DNA of 64,000 bases from CBDATA01 sp965215615. Lineage in GTDB: Bacteria; Acidobacteriota; Vicinamibacteria; Marinacidobacterales; Marinacidobacteraceae. Position numbers and translations under genes: made by a program. The notes below the pieces were generated by a model, which was given only the letters and a program-made list of their open reading frames with translations, made no database searches and had not been told where the DNA came from. Shown piece by piece: positions 1 through 8,212 of the stretch. Each line of letters opens with the position of its first letter. The first letter of the stretch is position 1. The stretch is from positions 1,302,001 through 1,366,000 of the forward strand of contig OZ244068.1 in NCBI GenBank assembly GCA_965215615.1. Direction: 5' to 3'.

Positions 1-1535
1 TGAACATCGTGATCGGCGCGCGCCGGTTCGTCGCCGGCTGGAATTCGTGGCGGGTCAGCACCATGGGTCTCATGCACGTGGGGGTTGGCGAGGGGCCGGA
101 AATCGTCCAGATGTTCGGCCGGGGAGTGCGCCTCAAGGGCTGGAACCTGAGCCTCAAGCGCCACGGCCCTGCCGGAGCCCCCTCGCCGGGCAACTCCAAG
201 GAACTTCAAGAACTCGAAACGCTCCATGTCTTCGGCCTCCGCGCCAACTACATGGACACCTTCCGCAGACTCATGGCGGACGAGGGTCTCGATTTCGACG
301 AGGCGACGTTCCGGCTGCCCGTGACATGGAACTTCGGCAAGGTCCGGGATCTGCAGATTCTGCGATTGCCGCCCGGGGAATCCTTCGAGCGATCCTCCGG
401 CCGGGTTGTTCCGCTCGATCCGAAAGCAGAGGGACACCCCGTCGTTCGACGGAACCTGTATTCGACGCTCGAACTCGAAGCGAGTCGGACACCGGGAGGC
501 GGGGAAACCGGGGAAGGGGAAGCACCACCGCAGCACGGTTCACTCGTGAGCTACGCGCCTTTCTTCGATACCACCCGCATCCACGAACGGGCGCTCACGA
601 GGAAGCAGCAGGCGGGATGGTGGAATCTCGAAGTGGAACAAGAACTCGTAGGCAGCCTTCTCGCATCCGATCACTGGTACGACCTGAGCATCCCGCCCGA
701 ACAGTTGAAGCTCCGCAGCTTCGCCGACCTGAAGCGTCTCGAAGAGCTCGCGGGCGATCTGGTTCTCGACTACTTCGAGCAATCCTGGCGGCAGGAACGC
801 TCGCGCTGGGAGACGACGCGACTCGAATCCGCTCCGCTTCGCAGGGACGACGACAACTGCCTCCGGGAGTACTTCGTGACTGGCCGGGGGCCGGACGCGG
901 CCCTCGTCCGCGACCTGGAAGGATTGACCGGCGAGGAGTTGGAAGGGGCGCTCAACAAATTGGAGCTGCAGCAGATTTTTGCCAAACCCCACGCCTACGA
1001 ACCCTTGATCTGGACATCCGTCACCCCCGCAGAAGGACAACGGATGGTGACGGTTCAACCGGTACCCTTGAATCGAGACGAACGGGCTGTCGTGACGCGG
1101 CTCAGAAGCCTCGTCGAGGAGAACGATCCGGCATTGGGCGGTCGGGAGCTTTTCCTGATCCGGAACCTGTCGCGAGGCAAGGGAGTTTCCTTTTTCGACG
1201 ACTTCTCCTACTACCCGGATTTCATCGTCTGGCTGCGACGGGACGACGATCAGCACATCCTGTTTCTCGATCCCAAGGGGCTCGGCCGGTATGGGCGGAG
1301 GGAAAAGGAAAAGGTCTTCCTTCATCGGCGGATCAAGGAGATCGAAGAAGAACTCCGGAAGCGTCGTGGCGCTGCGAAACCCGAAATCCACCTGCACGCC
1401 TGCATCCTCTCGACCACCTCTCCGGAACAGATCGATGCGGGGGGCTTCTCCATGGCCGAATGGAGGGAGAAGGGCGTGTATTTCCTCAAGGAGGAGAACA
1501 GCGTTCGTGATCTGATCACGGACGCGCTCCGGTAA
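1..1535 (+). CDS. Type III restriction-type helicase-nuclease (Res-like), 3' part only
   Basis: The frame enters from the left edge (first full codon at 3) and stops at 1535, so only about 510 C-terminal residues are present and the GTG at 9 is internal. The first 45 residues carry the end of a superfamily 2 helicase core: a motif V-like GWNSWR and motif VI QMFGRGVRLKG, as in type III Res subunits. Near the C-terminus YPDFIVWL is followed by LFLDPKG, which fits a PD-(D/E)XK nuclease site with Asp replacing the usual Glu. Known Res proteins translocate on DNA with ATP and cut it together with a Mod methyltransferase. No mod gene lies downstream, so a partner would have to be upstream of the window. 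A solitary helicase-nuclease is the alternative. It is convergent with the next gene. Confidence 0.82.
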   Translation, partial: NIVIGARRFVAGWNSWRVSTMGLMHVGVGEGPEIVQMFGRGVRLKGWNLSLKRHGPAGAPSPGNSKELQELETLHVFGLRANYMDTFRRLMADEGLDFDEATFRLPVTWNFGKVRDLQILRLPPGESFERSSGRVVPLDPKAEGHPVVRRNLYSTLELEASRTPGGGETGEGEAPPQHGSLVSYAPFFDTTRIHERALTRKQQAGWWNLEVEQELVGSLLASDHWYDLSIPPEQLKLRSFADLKRLEELAGDLVLDYFEQSWRQERSRWETTRLESAPLRRDDDNCLREYFVTGRGPDAALVRDLEGLTGEELEGALNKLELQQIFAKPHAYEPLIWTSVTPAEGQRMVTVQPVPLNRDERAVVTRLRSLVEENDPALGGRELFLIRNLSRGKGVSFFDDFSYYPDFIVWLRRDDDQHILFLDPKGLGRYGRREKEKVFLHRRIKEIEEELRKRRGAAKPEIHLHACILSTTSPEQIDAGGFSMAEWREKGVYFLKEENSVRDLITDALR

Positions 1536-1549
1536 TCGGAAGCGCGGGA

Positions 1550-2839
1550 TCAGTCGGGCGGGGACTCGCCGCGGATGCCGCCCACCACGGTGAGCAGATC
1601 CTCGACATCGCCTTCGCCGAATTCGCCGTCGCGGATCGCCCCGGCGATGGCGCGGGTGGTTCGGAAGATGTGCGGCAACCGGAGGCGGCCGTCCCGGTTG
1701 AGATCGCCGAGGGTGTCGAAGGCGGCGTCGATCTCGTCGCCCCGAGCCGCTGCGCCTTCCCCGAGCGCTTCGTGAGAGACCTGACGAAGCTGGGCGATGG
1801 CGGCGGCCCGCCGGGTCTCGGGATCCACCAGATAGCCGAGAAACAGGAAAAGGCCGAGGCTCAGAAAGACTCCGCCGGCGGTCGCGGTTGCGAGAACCAC
1901 GAGCCCGAGCCGCCGCCGTCTGGTGGGGGTCTGCTTCAGGTCTTCCCCGATGGCGAGGGCGTATGGGGGAGGACGTGGCAGATCGGGAGGGTCATCGGGC
2001 CGATCGGGGGATGGATCGGGGGACGGATCGGATGCCCGATCGCGCGGGGAATCGGGGCCGGGGGATGTCGGTGTCTTTTGGCCCCGCAGCCGCCCCATCC
2101 AGCGCCCGACCCCGATGGCGAGGATCAGGATGGCAGGAATCAGGATGCCGGCGGGAGTCCACAGCGGTTCGCCCAGGGTATCGAGCTCGCCCAGGTTGAA
2201 CAGGAGAAGCGCCGCGGTGTTGTGGAAGAAGTGAATCGAGATCGGCACCAGGATGCTCCCGGTGGCGACGGTGGCGATCCCGAGGACGACTCCCGCCACA
2301 AAATAGTTGGGCAGCAGCAGGCCGTGCATCACGGTGAACAAAAGCGCCGAAATGCAGATCGCGCCGAAGCGGCCAAAGCGGCCGAGCCCGGTCAGGATCA
2401 CCCCCCGGAAGAGCAGTTCTTCGGAGATGGCGGCCCCGAAGCCGATTCCGGCCAGCCGGATCATCCACTCGAAGAAACCATCGGCGCGGACCATCACGTC
2501 GAGGCTTTCGAGGAAGGCTTCGTCGAAGGTGACGAACTGCTGGCTCAGGTTGGCGAGCTGGTCGCTGACCACGAACAGCGCGAGCGCAACCGGGACCGAA
2601 AGGACCAGATCGGAGAGGGGTGCCGGCCGCAGCAGGAACACCTGGAACACGCTCAGCCGAAACGCCCGGATCGAAACCACCGCAACCCCGAGAGTCGCCG
2701 CCGGAACCAGCAGGATGGCGACCTCGATGGGCCATCCGGAGCGGGCGAGCACGATGCCGCTCCCCACGATGACTGCAACCGCAGCCAGAAAGGCCATGAA
2801 CGACTGGGAGGCGGTGGCGACGCCCTTTGTGGGGTTCAC
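1550..2839 (-). CDS. CPBP-family intramembrane glutamic protease with C-terminal extension
   Basis: This is a 429-residue membrane protein. The hydrophobic N-terminal half contains the CPBP (Abi/CAAX protease-like) motifs: EELLFR at 140-145 (EExxxR), a His at 172 in the next conserved segment and FFHNT around 204-208. In this family these residues form the catalytic centre inside the membrane. After residue about 250 comes a linker rich in Pro, Asp and Ser, then one more hydrophobic helix (about 325-345) and a soluble tail. That extension is not part of the core family fold, so the protein may link membrane proteolysis to an extra periplasmic or cytoplasmic domain. The substrate cannot be told from sequence. 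The ATG at 2839 is the first start in the frame. Confidence 0.85.
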   Translation of the reverse strand: MNPTKGVATASQSFMAFLAAVAVIVGSGIVLARSGWPIEVAILLVPAATLGVAVVSIRAFRLSVFQVFLLRPAPLSDLVLSVPVALALFVVSDQLANLSQQFVTFDEAFLESLDVMVRADGFFEWMIRLAGIGFGAAISEELLFRGVILTGLGRFGRFGAICISALLFTVMHGLLLPNYFVAGVVLGIATVATGSILVPISIHFFHNTAALLLFNLGELDTLGEPLWTPAGILIPAILILAIGVGRWMGRLRGQKTPTSPGPDSPRDRASDPSPDPSPDRPDDPPDLPRPPPYALAIGEDLKQTPTRRRRLGLVVLATATAGGVFLSLGLFLFLGYLVDPETRRAAAIAQLRQVSHEALGEGAAARGDEIDAAFDTLGDLNRDGRLRLPHIFRTTRAIAGAIRDGEFGEGDVEDLLTVVGGIRGESPPD

Positions 2840-2890
2840 GAAACGGGGTGGTAAGTTGACGGGAGTGGGGGGAAAACTTCCTGGAGTCTA

Positions 2891-2926
2891 TTCGGGGTCT
2901 TGTTCGGGGTCTTGTTCGGGGTCTTC
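2891..2926. repeat. Three tandem 12-bp units
   Basis: The unit TTCGGGGTCTTG occurs at 2891-2902 and 2903-2914, with a third copy ending in C at 2915-2926. It sits between the CPBP protease start and the PGPGW gene, in the short region that would hold both divergent promoters. If the PGPGW gene began at the upstream GTG (2865), the repeat would encode a Ser-Gly-Ser-Cys-rich stretch, which looks unlike real protein. Confidence 0.8.
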
Positions 2927-2999
2927 GGGGGCCGGATCGGGCACCGGGCTCGATATCGCTTCGGGCGTTCGGCGGGGAAGACGCGGGGGCTTCTGGAGA

Positions 3000-3194
3000 G
3001 TGACGAGAATCGTCTTCGGCTTTTCCCTGCTGGCGGTCGGTGTGGTGGGGCTTTTCCTGCCCATTCTGCAAGGAGTCCTGATGATTCTCGGCGGGCTCGC
3101 CATCCTCGGCCGGGACTTGCCGTGGGCGCGCCGGATAACCGACCGGCTGAGCCGCTTCATCCGGGAGCGCCGCACCCGGTCCCGCAAGCCGTGA
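3000..3194 (+). CDS. Small PGPGW-type transmembrane protein
   Basis: This 64-residue protein has two close hydrophobic segments (about 4-18 and 19-32) separated by GLFLPILQG, then a basic tail (RRITDRLSRF...). The pattern of a turn with Pro and Gly followed by LGGLAILGRDLPWA resembles the small PGPGW/DUF454-like inner-membrane proteins, whose function is not established. The GTG at 3000 is the only start close to the conserved part. A GTG at 2865 in the same frame would add a low-complexity stretch encoded by the 12-bp repeats and is less likely. The stop overlaps the ligA start (GTGA), so the two are probably cotranscribed. Confidence 0.6.
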   Translation: MTRIVFGFSLLAVGVVGLFLPILQGVLMILGGLAILGRDLPWARRITDRLSRFIRERRTRSRKP

Positions 3195-5770
3195 CGACTG
3201 ATCTCGCGGCGCGACACCGGAAACTGGCGGACCGGATCCGCCATCACGACCACTGCTACTACATACTCGACTCTCCGGAGATCTCCGATGCCGGATACGA
3301 CGCGCTCTTCCGCGAACTCGAGGAGATCGAGCGCCTCCATCCCGAACTCGCCACTCCCGATTCTCCGACCCGCCGGGTGAGCGGCGGGATCGCCGACGGT
3401 TTCCCCGAGGTCACCCATCCGGCTCCGCTCCTTTCGCTCGAAAGCCTGATGACCGAGGCCGAACTCGAAGAATTCCTGACCCGAACGGCGCGGGAGCTCG
3501 GCGAGGAATCGCTGGCGATGTGCCTCGAGCCCAAGTTCGACGGGCTCTCGGTAGCGCTCACCTACGAGTCGGGCATCCTGACCTGCGGAGCTACCCGCGG
3601 AGACGGTCAGTCGGGAGAGGACATCACCGCGAACCTGCGGACCATCCGGTCGGTTCCCCTTCGCCTCACCGGAAGCCGTCCTCCTTCGCTTCTCGCGGTT
3701 CGGGGAGAAGCGGTCCTGCCGACACCCGATTTCGAACGCATGAACCGCGCTCTCGCTGCCGAGGGAAAGCCGGTCTTCGCGAATCCGCGCAATGCGGCGG
3801 CGGGGTCGTTGCGCCAGCTCGATTCCTCGGTGGCCGCCTCGCGCCCACTGGCGTTTTTCGCCTACGACATCCTGCTGTGGGAGGGAGAAGGATCGTCGCC
3901 CCCCGAAACCCAGTCCGAAGCGCTGCGGACGCTCGCCGGGTTCGGCTTCCGGGTAGCTCCGGAACAGCCGGGTTCCCGGACGGTGCCCTGGTGGGAGATC
4001 GCCACCGATCTTGCCGCCATCGCGACCTACCATCGGGCGCTCGGGGAAGGTCGGGAGCGGTTCCCGGTGGAACTCGACGGGGTCGTCGTCAAGCTGGACC
4101 GGCGGGCCGACCAGCGCGAGCTCGGGGAGCGCTCCCGCACGCCGCGGTGGGCGGTCGCCTTCAAATTTCCGCCGCTCACGGCAGAGACCACCCTGCTCGG
4201 CATCGATATCCAGGTGGGGCGCACCGGAAAACTGACCCCGGTGGCGCGGCTCGCACCGGTTCGGGTAGCGGGAGTGACGGTGAGCAACGCCACCCTCCAC
4301 AACGAGGCGATCGTCCGCTCGCTCGGGCTCGGCCCCGGCGACCAGGTGCGGCTCCAGCGCGCCGGGGACGTGATCCCGCAGGTCGTCGAAGTCGTTCGCT
4401 CGGTGTCCGGCCGAAAGCTCTGGGAGATGCCGGAACACTGCCCGGAATGCCGGTTCCCGGTGCGTGCCGAAGGAGCGATCCATCGCTGCAGCGGCGGCTG
4501 GGAGTGTCCGGCGCAAAAAAGCGCCCGGCTCGCCCATTTTGTCGGCAAGGGAGCGATGGAAATCGATGCGCTTGGCGAAGAACTGATCCGTGTCCTGATC
4601 GAGGACGGACTCGTGGAGACACCGGCGGATCTCTACCGGCTCACCCGGGAGCGCCTTCTCGCGGCAGCAAAGCGCCCCACCGCGCCCCCCTTCGACCGAA
4701 GAAGAGCGGAGGCTCTCGTGTCCCGCCTCGGGGAAACCCGGGACCAGCCGCTCGAACGGGTGCTGGTCGCCCTCGGGCTTCCCGGAGTGGGGCCGGGTGC
4801 CGCCCGCAAGATTACGGAAACCCACCGGACACTCGCCTCCGCGCTCGATGGCGGGATCCCGTCGGTTCCGCGTGGGCTCTCGGGAGAAGGCCCGCGCTCC
4901 CTGCTCCACGACTTCCTTCGCATCGGGGTCTTCCGGGAACCCGGACTGGCGGATCGCCTGGGAGAGCCCCCGGACCCGGAATGGGCACCCGACGAGCTCG
5001 CGCAGGCGGTTGCCCGGATGGCGGGCCGGGATGCGTTCGGGCTCGGCCGGCTCAGCGAGCAGATGGCCCGCGAACTCATCGGTGCGGGGCTGCTGCGTCG
5101 CCCGTCGGATGTTTTCTCCCTCACCACGGGCGACCTGGTCGGGCTGCCGCCCCGGATGCGGCGTCCATTCGCCGGAAAGTCGGCGGACAACCTGCTGCGC
5201 GAGATAGACCGGAGCCGCACGGTGGAGCTTCCCCGGTTCCTCTTCGCGCTCGGAATTCCGAACGTGGGCGCGCACGTGGCGCGGGTTCTCGCTTCGCGGT
5301 TCGGATCGTTCGACCGGATTCGGTCTGCGTCACGGGAGGCTCTGGTTTCGGTTCACGAGATCGGCGACGAAGTCGCGGATTCGGTGATCGGTTTCTTTTC
5401 GGATGACGCGAACCGTGGGTGGCTCGACGAGCTCGCCGCTCTCGGGGTCCAGCCGACCTGGGAAGAGGTCCGCGCCGAAACCCTTGCCGGGCTCCGGCTG
5501 GTTCTCACCGGGACGCTCCCCGAACTGACCCGCGACGAGGCCACCGCGCTGATCCAGCGTCACGGAGGGCGGGTGGTCGCTTCGGTGAGCCGCCGGACTT
5601 CGGCGGTGGTCGCCGGGGAGAGCGCCGGGAGCAAACTGATCCGGGCGCGGGAGCTCGGGATTCCGGTGGTGAACGAAGCGGAGCTGCGGCAACTCGTGGC
5701 CGGGGAAATCACTCTCGATTCCCTTCCGGATCCGCCACGGGGCGAAACCGGAGAGGAAGCCGGCTCGTAG
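3191..5770 (+). CDS. ligA: NAD-dependent DNA ligase LigA, enlarged form
   Basis: LigA seals nicks with NAD+ during replication and repair. The protein has 859 residues, against about 670 in most species. Domains in order: Ia (HHDHCYYILD near 18-27), the adenylation domain with nucleophile Lys115 in EPKFDG, an OB fold, a zinc finger with Cys417, 420, 433 and 439, helix-hairpin-helix (HhH) region, and BRCT (about 767-845). The extra length lies in the HhH region, which seems present twice. About 453-555 ends with a GLPGVGPGAARKI hairpin. About 612-715 repeats the order of features and ends with GIPNVGAHVARVL. The start GTG at 3191 overlaps the previous stop, and the product from it begins directly with family-like sequence; longer reading-frame starts give junk. 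All catalytic elements are intact, so it should be the housekeeping ligase. Confidence 0.95.
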   Translation: MTTDLAARHRKLADRIRHHDHCYYILDSPEISDAGYDALFRELEEIERLHPELATPDSPTRRVSGGIADGFPEVTHPAPLLSLESLMTEAELEEFLTRTARELGEESLAMCLEPKFDGLSVALTYESGILTCGATRGDGQSGEDITANLRTIRSVPLRLTGSRPPSLLAVRGEAVLPTPDFERMNRALAAEGKPVFANPRNAAAGSLRQLDSSVAASRPLAFFAYDILLWEGEGSSPPETQSEALRTLAGFGFRVAPEQPGSRTVPWWEIATDLAAIATYHRALGEGRERFPVELDGVVVKLDRRADQRELGERSRTPRWAVAFKFPPLTAETTLLGIDIQVGRTGKLTPVARLAPVRVAGVTVSNATLHNEAIVRSLGLGPGDQVRLQRAGDVIPQVVEVVRSVSGRKLWEMPEHCPECRFPVRAEGAIHRCSGGWECPAQKSARLAHFVGKGAMEIDALGEELIRVLIEDGLVETPADLYRLTRERLLAAAKRPTAPPFDRRRAEALVSRLGETRDQPLERVLVALGLPGVGPGAARKITETHRTLASALDGGIPSVPRGLSGEGPRSLLHDFLRIGVFREPGLADRLGEPPDPEWAPDELAQAVARMAGRDAFGLGRLSEQMARELIGAGLLRRPSDVFSLTTGDLVGLPPRMRRPFAGKSADNLLREIDRSRTVELPRFLFALGIPNVGAHVARVLASRFGSFDRIRSASREALVSVHEIGDEVADSVIGFFSDDANRGWLDELAALGVQPTWEEVRAETLAGLRLVLTGTLPELTRDEATALIQRHGGRVVASVSRRTSAVVAGESAGSKLIRARELGIPVVNEAELRQLVAGEITLDSLPDPPRGETGEEAGS

Positions 5771-5778
5771 TTCCCGGC

Positions 5779-5970
5779 ATGACTTCCTTCCTGCTCTGGT
5801 TGCTGTTGCTGGTCTTTTGCTGGCCGCTCGCCCTGCTGGCGCTCCTTCTCTGGCCGTTCGTCTGGCTCCTGCTCCTGCCTTTCCGGCTGTTCGGAGTAGC
5901 GGTGGACGGCGTGTTCTCGCTGCTCCGTGCCATCCTTGGATTGCCGTCCCGGGTGCTTTCGGGGAGGTAA
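5779..5970 (+). CDS. Small hydrophobic membrane protein
   Basis: An ATG eight bases after the ligA stop opens a 63-residue frame. Residues 3-40 are almost wholly Leu, Trp, Phe and Val, giving one or two membrane helices, and the end is Arg-containing. It lies tightly between ligA and the amidase in the same direction (3 bp to the next start), which favours a real coding gene in an operon. I do not recognise a family, and the composition alone could also arise by chance in GC-rich DNA. Confidence 0.45.
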   Translation: MTSFLLWLLLLVFCWPLALLALLLWPFVWLLLLPFRLFGVAVDGVFSLLRAILGLPSRVLSGR

Positions 5971-5973
5971 GCC

Positions 5974-7407
5974 GTGCCGTCCGGTTCCGAAGCGCTCCGG
6001 CTTCTCCGCAAGAACGCGAAGGCACTTCGCCGCGAGCTGCGCGGGCTCGAAGTCCCGCCGCTCACCGCCGGCGAGCTTGCTTCTCGCTCGCGGGACGTGC
6101 CTCCAAACCGCATACCGGCTCCACGGGCATCGGGCGAGATCACCCGACTTCTGGCCCGCATCCGGGCCGGCACGCTGGACAGGCGGGAACTCGCGGAAGA
6201 AGCCGAAGACCGCGCCCGGCAGGATTCTTCGGGTGCCTTCCTGATGGTCGCCCGGCGCGAACCGAAGGTCGAGGAGACATCGGCGCCACTCGCCGGCATC
6301 CCGTTCACCGTCAAGGACATCGTGGACGTGGAAGGCTTGTCCACTACCGCCGGATCGCTCTTTCCCCGGAAGGCGACGGCGAGCGCTCCAGTCTTTCGGG
6401 CGCTCGAAGCGGCGGGTGCGGTCCTGATCGGCAAGACCCACCTCCACGAATGGGCTTTCGGGGTGACCGGCGAGAATCCGCACTTCGGGACGGTCCGGAA
6501 CCCGCTCGATCCCTCGCGGATCACGGGCGGCTCCTCCTCCGGCTCGGCGGTGGCACTGGTTTCGGGAATCGGTTGCGGATCGGTCGGCACCGACACCGGC
6601 GGCTCCATCCGCATACCCGCGGCGTTGACCGGGATCCACGGATTGAAACCGTCGTTCGGGCGACTCTCCACCGAGGGAGTGACCCCGCTCTCCTGGAGTC
6701 TCGACCATGTGGGTCCGATGGCGCGGAGCGCTGACGACCTCGAACGAATCTGGTCGGCGCTCGCCGGGCCTCTCCCACCATCCCCGGGAACCGGGGATCC
6801 GGCGCGTCCGCTCGCCCGCGTGCGGATCGGTATCCCGGAGAACTTCTTTTTCGAGAATCTGGTTCCCGGAGCGCGGGAAGCGGTCTTGGGCACTCTCGAT
6901 CAGCTCGCCGATCTCGGTGCCGGGCCGGTTTCCGTCCAGGTTCCGGAGGCCGAACTCGCCGCGCCCGCCCGCAACCTGATCGCTTTCGCCGAGGCTGCAG
7001 CATTCCATCGCGAGCGCCTGGCCGAGCGGCCCGAAGATTTCGGTGCTGATGTCCTTCGGAATCTCGAAGCGGGAAGCAGGGTATCTTCGGAGGATCTGCT
7101 GATCGCGCTTCTCGCGCGTCGTCTGGTCGCCGACGGCTTTTCGCGGGCGCTCGACGGGATCGACGCGCTCCTCGTTCCTTCGATTCCGACGGGGGCACCG
7201 GAGATCGGCGCGAAGACACTTGCGAACGGGGAGCCGACGCGTCCGGGCCTGATGCGCCTGGTCGGGCCGTTCAATCTGAGCGGGCATCCGGTGGTTCAAC
7301 TCCCGCGGGGCCGCGACGCTTTCGGCCTTCCTCTCGGGGTTCAGATCGTCGGCCCATACGGCGGGGAAGGGGACATCCTCCGACTTGCACGGTGGATCAC
7401 GGGGTAA
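5974..7407 (+). CDS. Amidase-signature hydrolase
   Basis: This 477-residue protein has the complete Ser-cisSer-Lys triad of the amidase signature family: Lys114 in PFTVKDIVD, Ser187 in the Gly/Ser loop GGSSSGS, and nucleophile Ser211 in GTDTGGSIRIP. The family hydrolyses amide bonds by acyl-enzyme chemistry and includes GatA of the tRNA amidotransferase. No gatB or gatC is adjacent, and the N-terminal 60 residues are unlike GatA, so a stand-alone amidase is the safer call. The GTG start is three bases after the preceding stop. The substrate is unknown. Confidence 0.85.
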   Translation: MPSGSEALRLLRKNAKALRRELRGLEVPPLTAGELASRSRDVPPNRIPAPRASGEITRLLARIRAGTLDRRELAEEAEDRARQDSSGAFLMVARREPKVEETSAPLAGIPFTVKDIVDVEGLSTTAGSLFPRKATASAPVFRALEAAGAVLIGKTHLHEWAFGVTGENPHFGTVRNPLDPSRITGGSSSGSAVALVSGIGCGSVGTDTGGSIRIPAALTGIHGLKPSFGRLSTEGVTPLSWSLDHVGPMARSADDLERIWSALAGPLPPSPGTGDPARPLARVRIGIPENFFFENLVPGAREAVLGTLDQLADLGAGPVSVQVPEAELAAPARNLIAFAEAAAFHRERLAERPEDFGADVLRNLEAGSRVSSEDLLIALLARRLVADGFSRALDGIDALLVPSIPTGAPEIGAKTLANGEPTRPGLMRLVGPFNLSGHPVVQLPRGRDAFGLPLGVQIVGPYGGEGDILRLARWITG

Positions 7408-7416
7408 ATTGCCCCG

Positions 7417-8205
7417 GTGAAACTGCTGGAAGGAAAACGCGGTCTGATCGTCGGAGTCGGCAACCGGCGCTCCTTCGCCTGGGGAGTTGCCGAAGCTGCC
7501 GCGCGTGAGGGGGCCCTGCTCTCGCTCAGCTACCAGAACGAACGCCTGGGCCGAAACGTCAAGGCGCTCGCCGAAGGGATTCCGGGCACGGGAACCCTGC
7601 CGCTCGATGTCGGGGACGACGCGCAGCTCGATGCCGCGGTCGGGTTCACGCTCGATCAACTGGGCGGGCTCGATTTTCTCGTCCACTCGGTGGCGTTCGC
7701 GCCGCGCGAGGAACTCACCGGAACCTTCGCGGACACGTCGCGTGACGGGTTCCGCATGGCCCACGACATCTCCGCCTACTCGCTGACCGCTCTGACTGCC
7801 CGTTTCCGTGGGGCACTCGCCGAGGGAGAAGGGGGTTCGGTGGTGACTCTCACCTATCTCGGTGCCGAGCGGGCCTTTCCGAACTACAACGTGATGGGGG
7901 TCGCCAAGTCGGCGCTCGAGTCCTCGGTCCGGTACCTCGCGAGCGACCTGGGGCCCGCGGGAATCCGGGTCAATGCGATTTCAGCCGGTCCGGCGAAAAC
8001 GCTGGCATCGTCCGCAGTGGGGGGGATTTCGAGAATCGTGGACCACTACCGGGCTCACGCCCCGCTTCGCCGGGCAACCACCTCCGGGGAGGTGGGAGAC
8101 GCGGCGGTGTTCCTCCTTTCGTCGCTCGCCCGCGGAGTGACCGGCGAAGTGCTCCATGTGGACAGCGGATTCCACTCCATCGGAGCCACTCTTGCGGGTG
8201 ACTGA
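7417..8205 (+). CDS. fabI: Enoyl-[acyl-carrier-protein] reductase FabI
   Basis: FabI carries out the last reduction of each type II fatty acid elongation cycle with NAD(P)H. The 262-residue protein has the FabI form of the short-chain dehydrogenase fold: a nucleotide loop GVGNRRSFAWG at 13-23, Tyr147, and the active pair Tyr157-x6-Lys164 in NYNVMGVAK. The SAGPAKTLASSAVGG segment after the catalytic lysine is the FabI substrate loop, which separates it from ordinary SDRs. The GTG at 7417 gives the normal N-terminus (LLEGKRGLIVG). It follows the amidase by 9 bp and precedes the HMGL gene with almost no gap. Confidence 0.95.
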   Translation: MKLLEGKRGLIVGVGNRRSFAWGVAEAAAREGALLSLSYQNERLGRNVKALAEGIPGTGTLPLDVGDDAQLDAAVGFTLDQLGGLDFLVHSVAFAPREELTGTFADTSRDGFRMAHDISAYSLTALTARFRGALAEGEGGSVVTLTYLGAERAFPNYNVMGVAKSALESSVRYLASDLGPAGIRVNAISAGPAKTLASSAVGGISRIVDHYRAHAPLRRATTSGEVGDAAVFLLSSLARGVTGEVLHVDSGFHSIGATLAGD

Positions 8206-8212
8206 AAAGGGC

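Noticed and set aside
2891..2926. 12-bp repeats as coding start of the PGPGW gene
   Set aside because: The encoded Ser/Gly/Cys-rich stretch does not look like the family, and a GTG right before the conserved part exists.
2888..5275. A 795-residue open frame on the minus strand over ligA
   Set aside because: It is an antisense shadow caused by high GC in the third codon position; ligA has all motifs on the plus strand.
5974..7407. The amidase as GatA
   Set aside because: The triad matches, but the N-terminal part differs and neither gatB nor gatC is adjacent.
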